Assembly (NCBI GenBank): GCA_023399455.1 | Contig: JAEWPN010000191.1 | Location: 1 to 29,229, forward strand | Source of the DNA: Bacillota bacterium | GTDB taxonomy: Bacteria > Bacillota > Clostridia > Lachnospirales > Lachnospiraceae | Direction of reading: 5' to 3' | DNA: 29,229 nt | In this document: piece by piece, positions 1 to 7,238 of the stretch | Numbering within the stretch: the stretch's first letter is position 1 | How the letters are laid out: every line of letters begins with the position of its first letter | Notes under the pieces: model-generated | Seen by the model: only the letters and a program-made list of their open reading frames with translations | Database searches by the model: none | Told to the model about the DNA's origin: nothing | Translations under genes and position numbers: made by a program

Positions 1-528
1 TTGGATAAAAAAGCGAAGCAAAGCATTGAGAAGATTGTTAGAGCGGAACCGGAAAAAGACACGAAAAGCGAACCGGATGCAGTTCTTTCAGAAAAGAAAG
101 AAGAGCTGCAGCCTGAACTTAAGGCAGGAAGCAAGGAGGACTCGGAACCGATTCACATGGACAGTGCCATCCTAAACGACAAATGGCAGCAGCTCATGCA
201 GGTCTATCCTGTAATACATCCTTATGAGGACGATAGGGAATATGTTACCATAGAGCCCAAGGATTTCGTAATCATGAGCGGAGATTACCAGCATTTGGCC
301 AATAACAGCTTTCTGCTGCATGGCTTTTATAATTACAGACATATTATTCTCGGGAAGGAAAAAGATACGACGAATCCGGCGGGCAGCTTTTATCTGGGTG
401 TGCCGGGCGTGTATTATGAACGGGAAAAAATGGTAGCCTTGATGTTCGGCTTCGAAGCCTTCGAATGCAGGGGAGGCAAAGCGGAGCCCGGGAAATTCGG
501 GTATTATTTGCGCAAAGTAAAGATCTGA
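1..528 (+). CDS. DUF6128-like hypothetical protein, possibly cut by the window edge
   Basis: The frame is open from base 1 with a TTG codon and ends in TGA. The window edge hides whether TTG is the true start or the protein is longer. The first ~55 residues are charged, low-complexity, rich in Glu and Lys, and probably disordered. From about residue 58 a compact domain follows with aromatic and Gly-rich segments (VIHPYEDD, FLLHGFYNYRH, GVPGVYYEREK, GFEAFECRGG). I associate this C-terminal domain with DUF6128 proteins of Lachnospiraceae, from memory. No catalytic motif, signal peptide or membrane segment is visible in the part seen. It converges with the radical SAM gene, with only 11 bp between the two stop codons. 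The function is unknown. Confidence 0.6.
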   Translation: MDKKAKQSIEKIVRAEPEKDTKSEPDAVLSEKKEELQPELKAGSKEDSEPIHMDSAILNDKWQQLMQVYPVIHPYEDDREYVTIEPKDFVIMSGDYQHLANNSFLLHGFYNYRHIILGKEKDTTNPAGSFYLGVPGVYYEREKMVALMFGFEAFECRGGKAEPGKFGYYLRKVKI

Positions 529-539
529 CGATCGATGTA

Positions 540-1439
540 TTAGATGCCATCGCAGTCAAACGGCGGAATGAAGCTTTCCGAGCAGGTCTCTCCTTCCTGG
601 ATAAAACCGTTTTCGATGCCCAGTGCGGTGGCGTAATCCACCAGCTCCTCATAATCCTCAAGAGAAAGCGTACGGTTCAGTTCGGGAAAACGTTCTGCAT
701 CCAGGAACGCCGGAATTGGAGTATACTGATTCATAATGCTGACATATATGTCATCTCCATACGTTTCATATAGAAAGCGCAGAATGGCTTTGGAGTCCTC
801 CATGTATCCCGGCAGTGCTAAGTGGCGGACGATGACTCCCTTTGTCATCAAGTCGCCGCAGAACATAGGGTCTCCTGTCTGACGTACCATTTCTGCTATA
901 GCAGGTTTGGCATAATAAAAATAATTTTCAGCGTAAGAATATTTTTTGCTAAGGGCGGGAGAAAAGTATTTTAGATCGGGCAGGTATATATCCACCAGGC
1001 CCTCCAGATGTTTCAAAGTTTCTACCTTTTCATAAGAGCTGGTATTATAAACCACCGGGATGGAGAGGCCAATATCCTTTGCCTTTATCAAAGCATCTAT
1101 TATCTGGGGAACGAAGTGGGAAGGCGTGACCAGATTGATATTGCATGCCCCCTGATCTTGAAGATTAAGAAAAATCTCCGCAAGCCGCAGGATAGATATG
1201 TCTTTTCCGGTAATCCCCTTTGATATCGTATGGTTCTGGCAGAACACACAGCCCATGTTACAGCCTGAAAAAAAGACAGTACCCGAACCGGTCTGTCCTG
1301 AAATGCAAGGCTCCTCCCACATGTGAAGGGCAGCTCTCGCGGCCTTTATTTCATTTGTCTGTCTGCAGTATCCCAGCTGTCCTGCGACTCTGTCTGCATG
1401 ACAGTTTCTGGGACAAATCGTACAATCTCGCAAATCCAT
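540..1439 (-). CDS. PflA/COG1313-like radical SAM protein
   Basis: This 299-residue protein carries the radical SAM cluster motif C60-x3-C64-x2-C67 (GCNMGCVFCQN), which binds a [4Fe-4S] cluster that cleaves S-adenosylmethionine. An N-terminal cysteine set (C6, C9, C13, C25 in CTICPRNC...GYC) is typical of the PflX/COG1313 branch related to pyruvate-formate-lyase activating enzymes and may hold a further metal site. Later segments such as VVYNTSSYE and DIYLPDLKYF fit the radical SAM barrel. No glycyl radical enzyme gene is nearby, so its substrate is unknown. The ATG at 1439 has only a weak upstream GGGA. The gene lies downstream of the SRP RNA on the same strand and converges on the DUF6128-like gene. 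Confidence 0.88.
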   Translation of the reverse strand: MDLRDCTICPRNCHADRVAGQLGYCRQTNEIKAARAALHMWEEPCISGQTGSGTVFFSGCNMGCVFCQNHTISKGITGKDISILRLAEIFLNLQDQGACNINLVTPSHFVPQIIDALIKAKDIGLSIPVVYNTSSYEKVETLKHLEGLVDIYLPDLKYFSPALSKKYSYAENYFYYAKPAIAEMVRQTGDPMFCGDLMTKGVIVRHLALPGYMEDSKAILRFLYETYGDDIYVSIMNQYTPIPAFLDAERFPELNRTLSLEDYEELVDYATALGIENGFIQEGETCSESFIPPFDCDGI

Positions 1440-1481
1440 TCCATTATCCCGTTATCTTTTATAATCCAATCAATATTTTTT

Positions 1482-1748
1482 AAAACCGTGCGTTCTGCGT
1501 TGAATAGCGCCAATACACGTTACCTTTACAGTTAACTCGGTTCAGGCACCCTCACGGCACATGGGAGATTCCGCTTAGTGCTGCTTTGTTCCCAACCTGA
1601 CACGATTCGCAGATTCCCATTGCGTAAGACCCAAACTTCAACGCCACTTATAAAGGGCAGCTATACCAGCTTAAACCCGCGGCAGAACATCACCCCTACT
1701 AGAGCGGATTGTAGGTACAGGGCACCGCTAACGCCCCGGCTGCACGGT
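1482..1748 (-). ncRNA. ffs: Signal recognition particle RNA, large bacterial form (scRNA)
   Basis: The minus strand contains the Alu-domain blocks of the Bacillus-type SRP RNA (GCCGGGGCGTTAGCGGTG, CAATCCGCTCTAGTAGGG), central helices, and the Ffh-binding domain IV at 1580-1601 (GTCAGGTTGGGAACAAAGC then AGC). The 5' end ACCGTGC pairs with GCACGGT near the 3' end, closing the molecule. This closing helix followed by TTTT at the 3' end could also terminate transcription. Length is about 267 nt, as in B. subtilis. Compared with the usual domain IV loop, the CC/GG pairs next to the GGAA tetraloop are replaced by UG/CA, which keeps the pairing. The position just downstream of tadA matches the tadA-scr-dnaX order of Firmicutes, although dnaX is not seen here. 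Confidence 0.94.
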
Positions 1749-1754
1749 TTTTTA

Positions 1755-1783
1755 AGTATACTGTTTTTTCGGGTATTTGTCAA
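1755..1783 (-). promoter_or_regulatory. SRP RNA promoter
   Basis: Reading the minus strand, TTGACA (1778-1783) is followed after exactly 17 bp by TATACT (1755-1760). This is a near-consensus vegetative sigma promoter that places the start about 7 bp on, at ~1748, where the RNA begins ACCGTG. The -35 hexamer overlaps the tadA stop codon. Confidence 0.9.
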
Positions 1784-2268
1784 TAAACCCGGCGCATTAA
1801 CTTCTCTTCCTTGTTGCGCACCCGCAGCTCCTTAAAAAATGCAGTCAGCATATCGCTGCATTCCTTTTCCAGGACTCCGCGGGTTACCGTCGCCTGATGG
1901 TTGAACTGGGGAGTTTCCAGAATATTCAAAATAGAACCGCCACAGCCTGCCTTAGGATTCATGCTCCCCATGACCACCTCGGGGATGCGCGCCTGAACGA
2001 TGGCCCCTGAGCACATCTGGCAAGGCTCCAGGGTGACATAAAGCGTACATTCTTCCAGCCGCCAGTCGCCGATTTTTTTGCTGGCTTTTTTGATAGCGGT
2101 AATTTCCGCATGTGCGAGAGCCGTCTTATCCGTATTGCGCCTGTTATATCCACGCCCAATAATTTTGTTTTCGTGGACAATGACACAGCCGATAGGAACT
2201 TCTCCCAGCGCATATGCCTTTTTTGCTTCTTTCAGCGCTTCTTTCATATATTTTTCATGTATATCCAT
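1780..2268 (-). CDS. tadA: tRNA adenosine(34) deaminase TadA
   Basis: TadA converts A34 to inosine in the anticodon of tRNA-Arg(ACG), using a zinc-activated water. The 162-residue protein shows the cytidine/deoxycytidylate deaminase zinc motif: H53-A-E55 (ALAHAEITAI) and P-C83-x2-C86 (LEPCQMCSGA), with Glu55 as the proton shuttle. The segments GEVPIGCVIV and the terminal FFKELR also fit TadA, and the length is normal. I chose the ATG at 2268, giving MDIHEKYMKEAL. A GTG at 2277 has better spacing to an upstream AGGGG (5 bp) and is a real alternative. A longer frame up to 2352 adds a hydrophobic stretch foreign to TadA and is unlikely. A possible promoter lies near 2310-2345 (TTGCTA, 18 bp, TATACT). 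It is essential in most bacteria. Confidence 0.93.
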   Translation of the reverse strand: MDIHEKYMKEALKEAKKAYALGEVPIGCVIVHENKIIGRGYNRRNTDKTALAHAEITAIKKASKKIGDWRLEECTLYVTLEPCQMCSGAIVQARIPEVVMGSMNPKAGCGGSILNILETPQFNHQATVTRGVLEKECSDMLTAFFKELRVRNKEEKLMRRVY

Positions 2269-2352
2269 AATAATCACACTAACCCCTGATTCCTGCTTTT
2301 TAAATCCTGCCTCATCAAGTATAATATAAATATATAAAAAATAGCAACCCAT

Positions 2353-2387
2353 ATGCGTTACTGTTCACGCCCTTCACAGTAACGCAT
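2353..2387. repeat. Perfect 12-bp palindromic element, GTTACTG/CAGTAAC family copy 1
   Basis: ATGCGTTACTGT (2353-2364) and ACAGTAACGCAT (2376-2387) are perfect inverted arms around an 11-nt loop, between the divergent tadA and nrdG-like genes. A related but less perfect element lies at 28324-28350, also at the 5' end of a transcription unit. Both contain GTTACTG, a TCAC in the loop, and CAGTAAC followed by CATGA after one or two bases. This looks like a small dispersed repeat rather than a terminator, since no T-run follows. Confidence 0.7.
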
Positions 2388-2404
2388 GATAAAGAGGATA
2401 AAAA

Positions 2405-3103
2405 ATGATACGAATTCACGGCTTAAATAAAACCACCCTTTTAGACTACCCGGGACATGTGGCAGCGACGATATTTCTTGGAAGATGCAATTTCAGGTGC
2501 CCTTATTGCCATAATGGAGGTCTGGTTCTCGACCCGGACAGCCAGCCGCTCATACCAGAGGCGGAAGTGCTCTCCTTCCTGAAAAAGAGAATCGGAATAC
2601 TGACTGGCGTATGTATCACCGGCGGTGAGCCTACGCTGGAGCCGGCACTTTCACAATTTATACGCAACATCAAAGAGCTTGGCTACTTTGTAAAGCTGGA
2701 CACCAACGGCTACAAGCCGGAAATCATCGAAAAGCTGCTGGAAGAAAACCTTCTCGACTATATTGCCATGGACGTAAAAAACAGTTTGGAAAAATACAGC
2801 CAAACTGTGGGCGTAGAGCATATCGACACGGAAAAAATAACAAAGTCCATCCAAGTCATTATGAACAGTCCCGTCTCCTATGAATTTCGGACCACCGTAG
2901 TAAAGGAATTCCACACGAGACAAGACCTGCTCACTCTCGCGGAAGAAATAAAAGGTGCAAGAGCCTACTTTCTCCAAAGCTACAAAGACAGTGAACAAGC
3001 CATTCAGCAAGGCTTTCATGCTTATGAAAAAGAAGAACTGGAAGAAATTGTGAAGACGCTGCTCCCAATTATCCCCAATATAAAACTCAGAGGAATAGAC
3101 TGA
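2405..3103 (+). CDS. nrdG: Anaerobic ribonucleotide reductase activating protein, NrdG-type radical SAM
   Basis: This 232-residue radical SAM activase has the cluster motif C28-x3-C32-x2-C35 (GRCNFRCPYCHN) close to the N-terminus, a following CITGGEPTL segment that contacts SAM, and a KLDTNG strand. The opening IHGLNKTTLLDYPGHVA is characteristic of the TIGR02495-type NrdG branch. Such proteins install the glycyl radical on class III ribonucleotide reductase NrdD, allowing deoxynucleotide synthesis without oxygen. No nrdD is in the window, so the partner is assumed to be elsewhere, and another glycyl radical enzyme cannot be excluded. The start is supported by AGAGGA upstream of the ATG. It diverges from tadA and is preceded by the palindrome at 2353-2387. 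Confidence 0.85.
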   Translation: MIRIHGLNKTTLLDYPGHVAATIFLGRCNFRCPYCHNGGLVLDPDSQPLIPEAEVLSFLKKRIGILTGVCITGGEPTLEPALSQFIRNIKELGYFVKLDTNGYKPEIIEKLLEENLLDYIAMDVKNSLEKYSQTVGVEHIDTEKITKSIQVIMNSPVSYEFRTTVVKEFHTRQDLLTLAEEIKGARAYFLQSYKDSEQAIQQGFHAYEKEELEEIVKTLLPIIPNIKLRGID

Positions 3104-3113
3104 CAATATTACT

Positions 3114-3165
3114 ATCGATTACAAGGGCTCACACGGCTCCGGGCGCGTAAGACCTTGTAACCGAT
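3114..3165. repeat. Inverted-repeat element between convergent genes, ACAAGGTCTTACGCGCCC family copy 1
   Basis: ATCGATTACAAGG (3114-3126) and CCTTGTAACCGAT (3153-3165) form 13-nt arms with one mismatch around a 26-nt GC-rich loop. The element lies between the convergent nrdG-like gene and the kinase-like gene, where a terminator is expected, but there is no clear T-run. The loop-plus-arm 18-mer, read on the minus strand as ACAAGGTCTTACGCGCCC (3141-3158), recurs exactly on the plus strand at 9893-9910, so this is more than a private terminator. Confidence 0.65.
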
Positions 3166-3167
3166 GT

Positions 3168-3653
3168 TCAGTAATACTCTCGCCTGATTCGTCCCGTAAA
3201 TCCATAATCAATAATGACAGGCCGTCCATCGATAACTCCCCAGTTATCGGGCCTGCACAAATCACTCACCAGCAAATTATATTTACGTGGAATATAATTC
3301 AGATTATTCAGCCGAAACAGATCCTTATTATTTTCCACGTGATAATAAGAGCGAATGACAGCAAAGTTATGGATCGGTCCGGCCTTTTCCATAACCAGAC
3401 ATCGTCCATCCCCTGCTGCATGAAGAACCTTTGCAAAGGTATCCGACTCGTCCATTCCGGAGATCATGCACTCCACCTCATTCTGTGCATATCCCTTCAC
3501 ATTTATGGCTACCTTAACCACAGTATCATTTCCCAAATCAAAAACTTTCCTCCCCGACCCTTCTCCCAACATAGGATAGTCACCAATTCTTAAATGTTCA
3601 TCTATTTTATCAAACCCAACAAATCCATCCATAAGAAAAGACATCTCCGTCAT
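3168..3653 (-). CDS. Minimal protein-kinase-like/phosphotransferase-like protein
   Basis: This is a 161-residue protein that I do not recognise as a named family. It shows a condensed kinase-like pattern: a Gly-rich loop LGEGSGRKVFDLG (about residues 29-41), a VVKVAIN strand with a candidate ATP-binding Lys (about 47), a hinge-like CLVMEKAGPI, and a C-terminal VIDGRPVIIDYGF whose Asp could be the metal-binding DFG-type residue. A plain HRD loop is absent; the segment LVSDLCRPDNWGVIDG may take its place. It lacks the usual C-lobe, so it may be a phage-type or degenerate kinase fold. No good Shine-Dalgarno precedes the ATG at 3653, and the Met codons at 3644 and 3632 are alternatives. It stands alone, converging on nrdG and divergent from the first transporter operon. 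Confidence 0.62.
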   Translation of the reverse strand: MTEMSFLMDGFVGFDKIDEHLRIGDYPMLGEGSGRKVFDLGNDTVVKVAINVKGYAQNEVECMISGMDESDTFAKVLHAAGDGRCLVMEKAGPIHNFAVIRSYYHVENNKDLFRLNNLNYIPRKYNLLVSDLCRPDNWGVIDGRPVIIDYGFTGRIRREYY

Positions 3654-3929
3654 GCGAATTTTGTAATAAAAACACTTATATTATTATAATATGCTCCTCT
3701 ACCCCGCCGTCACCTACATAATTCCTTTTTCATTTAGGGAGGAACACTCGAGAACCTTGGCGCGAAACGCCCTCCCTCCTCCTCTTTCCCCTCACAACCC
3801 CTTCTTCCAATCCCTCCCAAATCCAAAAATAATACACCTTTTTAAAAATCTGTTATCTGTAATAAATGCTATCCGGGTAATATACTTAGATCAGTTAATA
3901 TGATTACACAAAACAAAGGGAGGATTACA
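3654..3929. other. Intergenic region with pyrimidine-rich tract and transporter leader
   Basis: From about 3767 to 3831 the plus strand is nearly all pyrimidine (CCCTCCCTCC, TTTCCCC, ACCCC, TCCCTCCC), so the minus strand carries seven or so G-runs. Inverted arms AGGGAGG (3736-3742) and CCTCCCT (3771-3777) enclose a small GGCG/CGCC hairpin. Close to the gene is a candidate -10 TAATAT near 3878 with no good -35, plus a direct repeat ATCTGT-T-ATCTGT (3848-3860). This would suit a promoter that needs an activator, possibly the AraC-type regulator at 9101. No operator of the GTTTAAC type is present here. Confidence 0.45.
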
Positions 3930-5303
3930 ATGAAACGAAAATTACTGGTAACGCTACTCACCACAGCCATGACGATCAGCATTCTTGCAGGCTGCGGCAG
4001 CACTGCCTCTACGGAAGCTACAGCTCCTGCGGCCGACACTGCTGAGGAAGAAACAGCGGCCCCTGCAGAAGAAACAGCAGATACGGCGGACGACACAGCA
4101 TCTACAGAGCCCGTTACACTGAAGGTTTTCTCCAACCTTCCTGATAGAAAGAACGGTCAGGGATTGGTGGAACAAATGATTATTGACGAATATACGGCGG
4201 CTAACCCCAATGTAACCATCGAGGTGGAAGCTCTCGATGAAGAAGCATATAAGACGAAATTCAAAGCATATGCTATGGATGGTATGCCGGATGTAGTGAG
4301 CATCTGGGGACAGCCCTCCTTCTTGGACGATGTGCTTAACGCAGGCGTTCTCGCAGAGCTGAATGAAGCGGATTATGCGGATTACGGATTTGTTTCCGGC
4401 TCTCTGGACGGCTTTAAGAAAGACGGAAAGCTCTATGGACTTCCGAGAAACACAGATATTATGGCTTTCTATTACAATCAGAAAATGTTCGAGGATAACG
4501 GCTGGAAGGTGCCTGCTACCTACGACGAGCTATTGGCATTAGCGGATGATATCAACGCGGCAGGCATTGTGCCGGTAGCTATGGACGGAGGAGACGGATG
4601 GCCGATGGCAATTTACCTCACAGACCTGATCGTGAAGATCAATGGCACTCATGGTGACATCGTTTCTGAAGCTATTGCAAACGCTGATTTTTCCAATCCG
4701 GTATTCAAGCAGGCGACAGAACTTTTTGCACAGTCGGCTCAGGCAGGATTATTCCAGACAGGATATGATTCTCAGGACTACGCGACGGCAATGAATCTTT
4801 TCACCAACGGTCAGGCGGCGATGTTCTACATGGGAAGCTGGGAATCTTCCATGGCTCTCAACCAGGACATCAGCGAAGACATCCGTACCAATATCAGAGC
4901 GTTCACCATGCCTGTAGTTGACGGCGGCAAAGGTAAGGCTACCGATATCGCAGCATGGAATGGCGGTGGATACGCGGTCTCCGCAAGCTCCGAGGTGAAG
5001 AATGAAGCAATCAAATTCTTAAACTACTTATATCAGCCCGATAAGTTATCCAAGTACGGCTGGGAAAATGGTGTGGGTATGTCCGCTCAGGACCAGACTG
5101 CTTACATGAGCGGCAGTGAGACTGATTTGCAGAAGCAGTTCATGGATATTCTGAATAACGCTACCAGCGTTTCCGGAACACCAATTAATGATTGCGGACC
5201 TTCTGTATTTAAGACAGTGATGGAAAGCGAGATCCAGAATGCTTCTAACGGAACGACAAGCGCAGAAGATTTCCTCACTTCCATTGGAAATGCCTGCAAA
5301 TAA
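3930..5303 (+). CDS. ABC transporter sugar-binding lipoprotein (family 1), first carbohydrate module
   Basis: This is the extracellular solute-binding protein of a carbohydrate ABC importer, 457 residues. Residues 1-21 form a lipoprotein signal peptide ending in the lipobox LAGC, so the mature protein would be lipid-anchored at Cys. An acidic Thr/Ala/Glu-rich linker follows, then a MsmE/MalE-type fold with segments such as GMPDVVSIWGQPSF, LYGLPRNTDIMAFYYN, GQAAMFYMGSWE and FLNYLYQPD. The start at 3930 is set by GGGAGGA 6-7 bp upstream; the in-frame ATG at 3900 has no ribosome site and would spoil the signal peptide. Two permeases follow after a strong hairpin. The substrate is unknown, probably an oligosaccharide. 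Confidence 0.92.
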   Translation: MKRKLLVTLLTTAMTISILAGCGSTASTEATAPAADTAEEETAAPAEETADTADDTASTEPVTLKVFSNLPDRKNGQGLVEQMIIDEYTAANPNVTIEVEALDEEAYKTKFKAYAMDGMPDVVSIWGQPSFLDDVLNAGVLAELNEADYADYGFVSGSLDGFKKDGKLYGLPRNTDIMAFYYNQKMFEDNGWKVPATYDELLALADDINAAGIVPVAMDGGDGWPMAIYLTDLIVKINGTHGDIVSEAIANADFSNPVFKQATELFAQSAQAGLFQTGYDSQDYATAMNLFTNGQAAMFYMGSWESSMALNQDISEDIRTNIRAFTMPVVDGGKGKATDIAAWNGGGYAVSASSEVKNEAIKFLNYLYQPDKLSKYGWENGVGMSAQDQTAYMSGSETDLQKQFMDILNNATSVSGTPINDCGPSVFKTVMESEIQNASNGTTSAEDFLTSIGNACK

Positions 5304-5321
5304 AATAGACAAACGGTAAAT

Positions 5322-5369
5322 ATCGGGTTGGTGCATAAAGAATGATTCCTCTTCATGTGCCAACCCGAT
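5322..5369 (+). terminator. Intercistronic hairpin after binding-protein gene
   Basis: ATCGGGTTGG (5322-5331) pairs perfectly with CCAACCCGAT (5360-5369). The stem continues inward for five more pairs including two G-U pairs, with an 18-nt loop. It is followed by TTTAATAAAAAA, not a clean T-run. Placed between a binding-protein gene and its permeases, it probably acts as a partial terminator or an mRNA 3'-stabiliser that raises binding protein over permease. A similar arrangement recurs at 11727-11755. Confidence 0.7.
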
Positions 5370-5421
5370 TTAATAAAAAATAATAACATTAAAAGTTCAG
5401 ATAAGGATCGGAGGAACCTAA

Positions 5422-6297
5422 ATGCAAAAACTATATAGCAATAAAATGGTGATATTTTCCCTGGTATTGCCCGGATTGCTGGTATTTCTCTTTGCGATAC
5501 TGGCTCCCATCTGCCTAAGCGTATATTACGGTTTTACATCGTATACAGGAATGGGTCAGGCGGAGTGGATTGGATGGGAGAACTATAAGACGCTTTTACG
5601 CGATGCGAACTTCGGGCGTTCCCTCACGAACTCCCTTCTTCTTGCCATAGGTTTTATTTTTATCCAGCATCCCATTGCTATAATAGTTGCGGCTGTTCTG
5701 GATAAATTGCAGGGAAAGGCGGAAGGGATATTTCGCTGCATTTATTTCATACCTAATGTTATATCCGTAGCCGTTATCGCTTATCTTTGGAAATTCATTT
5801 ACAACCCGGATTTCGGCTTGCTGAATAATGTGCTGAAAGCATTCGGCTATCAGGGTAAAATCAACTGGTTCAGCAACGATACGGCGATCTGGTCCGTGTT
5901 GGTAGTACTCATCTGGCATGGCTTCGGCTGGGGCATGTTGATTTATTATACCGGAATCAAAAATATCGATCCCGTTCTATATGAAGCAGCATCCATTGAC
6001 GGCGCAGATCAAGTATCCACCTTTTTAAGGATCACCTTGCCTCTCATGAAGCCCGTCATTCAGGTAAACGTGACTATGGCTATTATCTCTGCCTTAAAGC
6101 AGATGGAGACCGTATACCTGCTTACCAACGGAGGGCCGGGCAACAGTACGCAGTTTGCGGCGAACTACCTATACCAACAGGCATTCAAGGCCTTCCGCTA
6201 TGGCTACGGCAATGCAATCGGCGTGGTATTCATTATCATTTGCCTGCTGGTAACGGTATTTCTGAATAAAGCATTCGCGGACAAAGAACCGGCATAG
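5422..6297 (+). CDS. Carbohydrate ABC transporter permease, MalF/MsmF-like
   Basis: This 291-residue inner-membrane protein has about six hydrophobic segments, starting with VIFSLVLPGLLVFLFAILAPICLSV. It carries the binding-protein-dependent permease EAA loop near residues 190-212 (YEAASIDGADQVSTFLRITLP), which docks onto the ATPase, followed by LTNGGPGNSTQ typical of MalF/UgpA/LacF-type sugar permeases. The start is fixed by GGAGG upstream of the ATG. It pairs with the permease at 6316, 18 bp downstream. No ATPase gene occurs in the cluster; a shared MsmX-type ATPase encoded elsewhere is the usual solution in Firmicutes. Confidence 0.93.
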   Translation: MQKLYSNKMVIFSLVLPGLLVFLFAILAPICLSVYYGFTSYTGMGQAEWIGWENYKTLLRDANFGRSLTNSLLLAIGFIFIQHPIAIIVAAVLDKLQGKAEGIFRCIYFIPNVISVAVIAYLWKFIYNPDFGLLNNVLKAFGYQGKINWFSNDTAIWSVLVVLIWHGFGWGMLIYYTGIKNIDPVLYEAASIDGADQVSTFLRITLPLMKPVIQVNVTMAIISALKQMETVYLLTNGGPGNSTQFAANYLYQQAFKAFRYGYGNAIGVVFIIICLLVTVFLNKAFADKEPA

Positions 6298-6315
6298 AAA
6301 GGAGGCTGATACATA

Positions 6316-7161
6316 ATGAAAGAAAAAAAGACGATAGGAAGTACAGTAAAAAGAACTTTCTTATGGGTTATCCTCATCGCGGTGGCGGTCGTGCAGATAT
6401 TCCCGCTGATCTGGCTGTTGGATTTCTCTCTTGCCAGCAGCAATGAAATGTTTACCACAGGGCTTTTGATCATACCGAAGAAAATCCAGTGGGGCAATTA
6501 TGTGAAAGCCTTTGTTGACGGACATTTTCTTCTCTATTTGAAAAATAGCATATTAATTAACGGACTTGCCGTTTTGCTGGTTATTCTCATTTCCATCATG
6601 GCCGCCTTCGCCTGCAAAAGAATGAAGTGGAAGCTTGCCGGAACGGTAAAGACACTTCTGCTTATCGGTATGATGATTCCTATCCATGCGACGCTCCTTC
6701 CTAACTACAAGATATACAATGCGGTAGATCTGACGGATACCATATGGGCGCTTCTCATTCCCTATGTGGCTTTTTCGCTGCCGCAGGGCTTATTCCTTAT
6801 GACCAGTTTTTTAGAAGCGGTGCCCGTGGAGCTGGAGGAAGCGGCGGTGGTGGACGGCTGCGGTATTTACCGTATCGTATTCGGCATCGTGACGCCCCTT
6901 CTTAAGCCCTCTATCGCAACGGTAGCTATCATGACCTTCTTGAATAACTGGAACGAGTTCATGATGGCAAGCACCTATTTAAGCTCGCCCAAGTGGAAGA
7001 CTCTTCCCTTCTCGGTATTAGAATTTACCGGACAATATTCCTCCAATTATGCGGTGCAGTTCGCAGTCATGTCGTTGACGGCAGCGCCTGCGGTCATCGT
7101 CTACATTCTTTTGAACAAACACATTACAAAAGGGGTAGCCATGGGAGCGGTAAAAGGATAA
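6316..7161 (+). CDS. Carbohydrate ABC transporter permease, MalG/MsmG-like
   Basis: This is the second permease subunit, 281 residues with about six membrane spans beginning FLWVILIAVAVVQIFPLIWLL. The EAA loop is ELEEAAVVDGCGIYRIVFGIVTP (given here only by its key EEAAVVDGCG), and the C-terminus HITKGVAMGAVKG is the usual ending of MalG-type proteins; the permease at 12700 ends almost identically. AAAGGAGG lies upstream of the ATG. It would form the heterodimeric channel with the product of 5422. The gap of 77 bp to the histidine kinase gene suggests that the two-component genes may be co-transcribed. Confidence 0.93.
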   Translation: MKEKKTIGSTVKRTFLWVILIAVAVVQIFPLIWLLDFSLASSNEMFTTGLLIIPKKIQWGNYVKAFVDGHFLLYLKNSILINGLAVLLVILISIMAAFACKRMKWKLAGTVKTLLLIGMMIPIHATLLPNYKIYNAVDLTDTIWALLIPYVAFSLPQGLFLMTSFLEAVPVELEEAAVVDGCGIYRIVFGIVTPLLKPSIATVAIMTFLNNWNEFMMASTYLSSPKWKTLPFSVLEFTGQYSSNYAVQFAVMSLTAAPAVIVYILLNKHITKGVAMGAVKG

Positions 7162-7238
7162 ACTAGAGGGAAGGAAAACGAAATACATTCCTTAAAACCG
7201 GCAGCAGTATAGGAAAGCCACCGGAGCTTGAAAGGATA

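Noticed and set aside
1578..1835. Open frame of 85 codons across the SRP RNA and the tadA end
   Set aside because: It lies antisense to a clear structural RNA with its own promoter and has no ribosome site or family resemblance.
2269..2352. N-terminal extension of TadA up to 2352
   Set aside because: The added residues are hydrophobic and unlike TadA, and they cover a likely tadA promoter. Only the GTG at 2277 remains a serious alternative.
3700..3835. CRISPR-like or tandem repeat array in the pyrimidine-rich spacer
   Set aside because: The C-runs are irregular, with no repeat unit or constant spacing.
3900..3929. ATG at 3900 as start of the first binding protein
   Set aside because: It would place the ribosome site inside the gene and add charged residues ahead of a standard lipoprotein signal peptide.
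5304..7238. Search for an ABC ATPase gene in the transporter clusters
   Set aside because: No Walker A/B or LSGGQ-bearing frame was found in either cluster, so none is reported; a shared ATPase elsewhere is the likely explanation.
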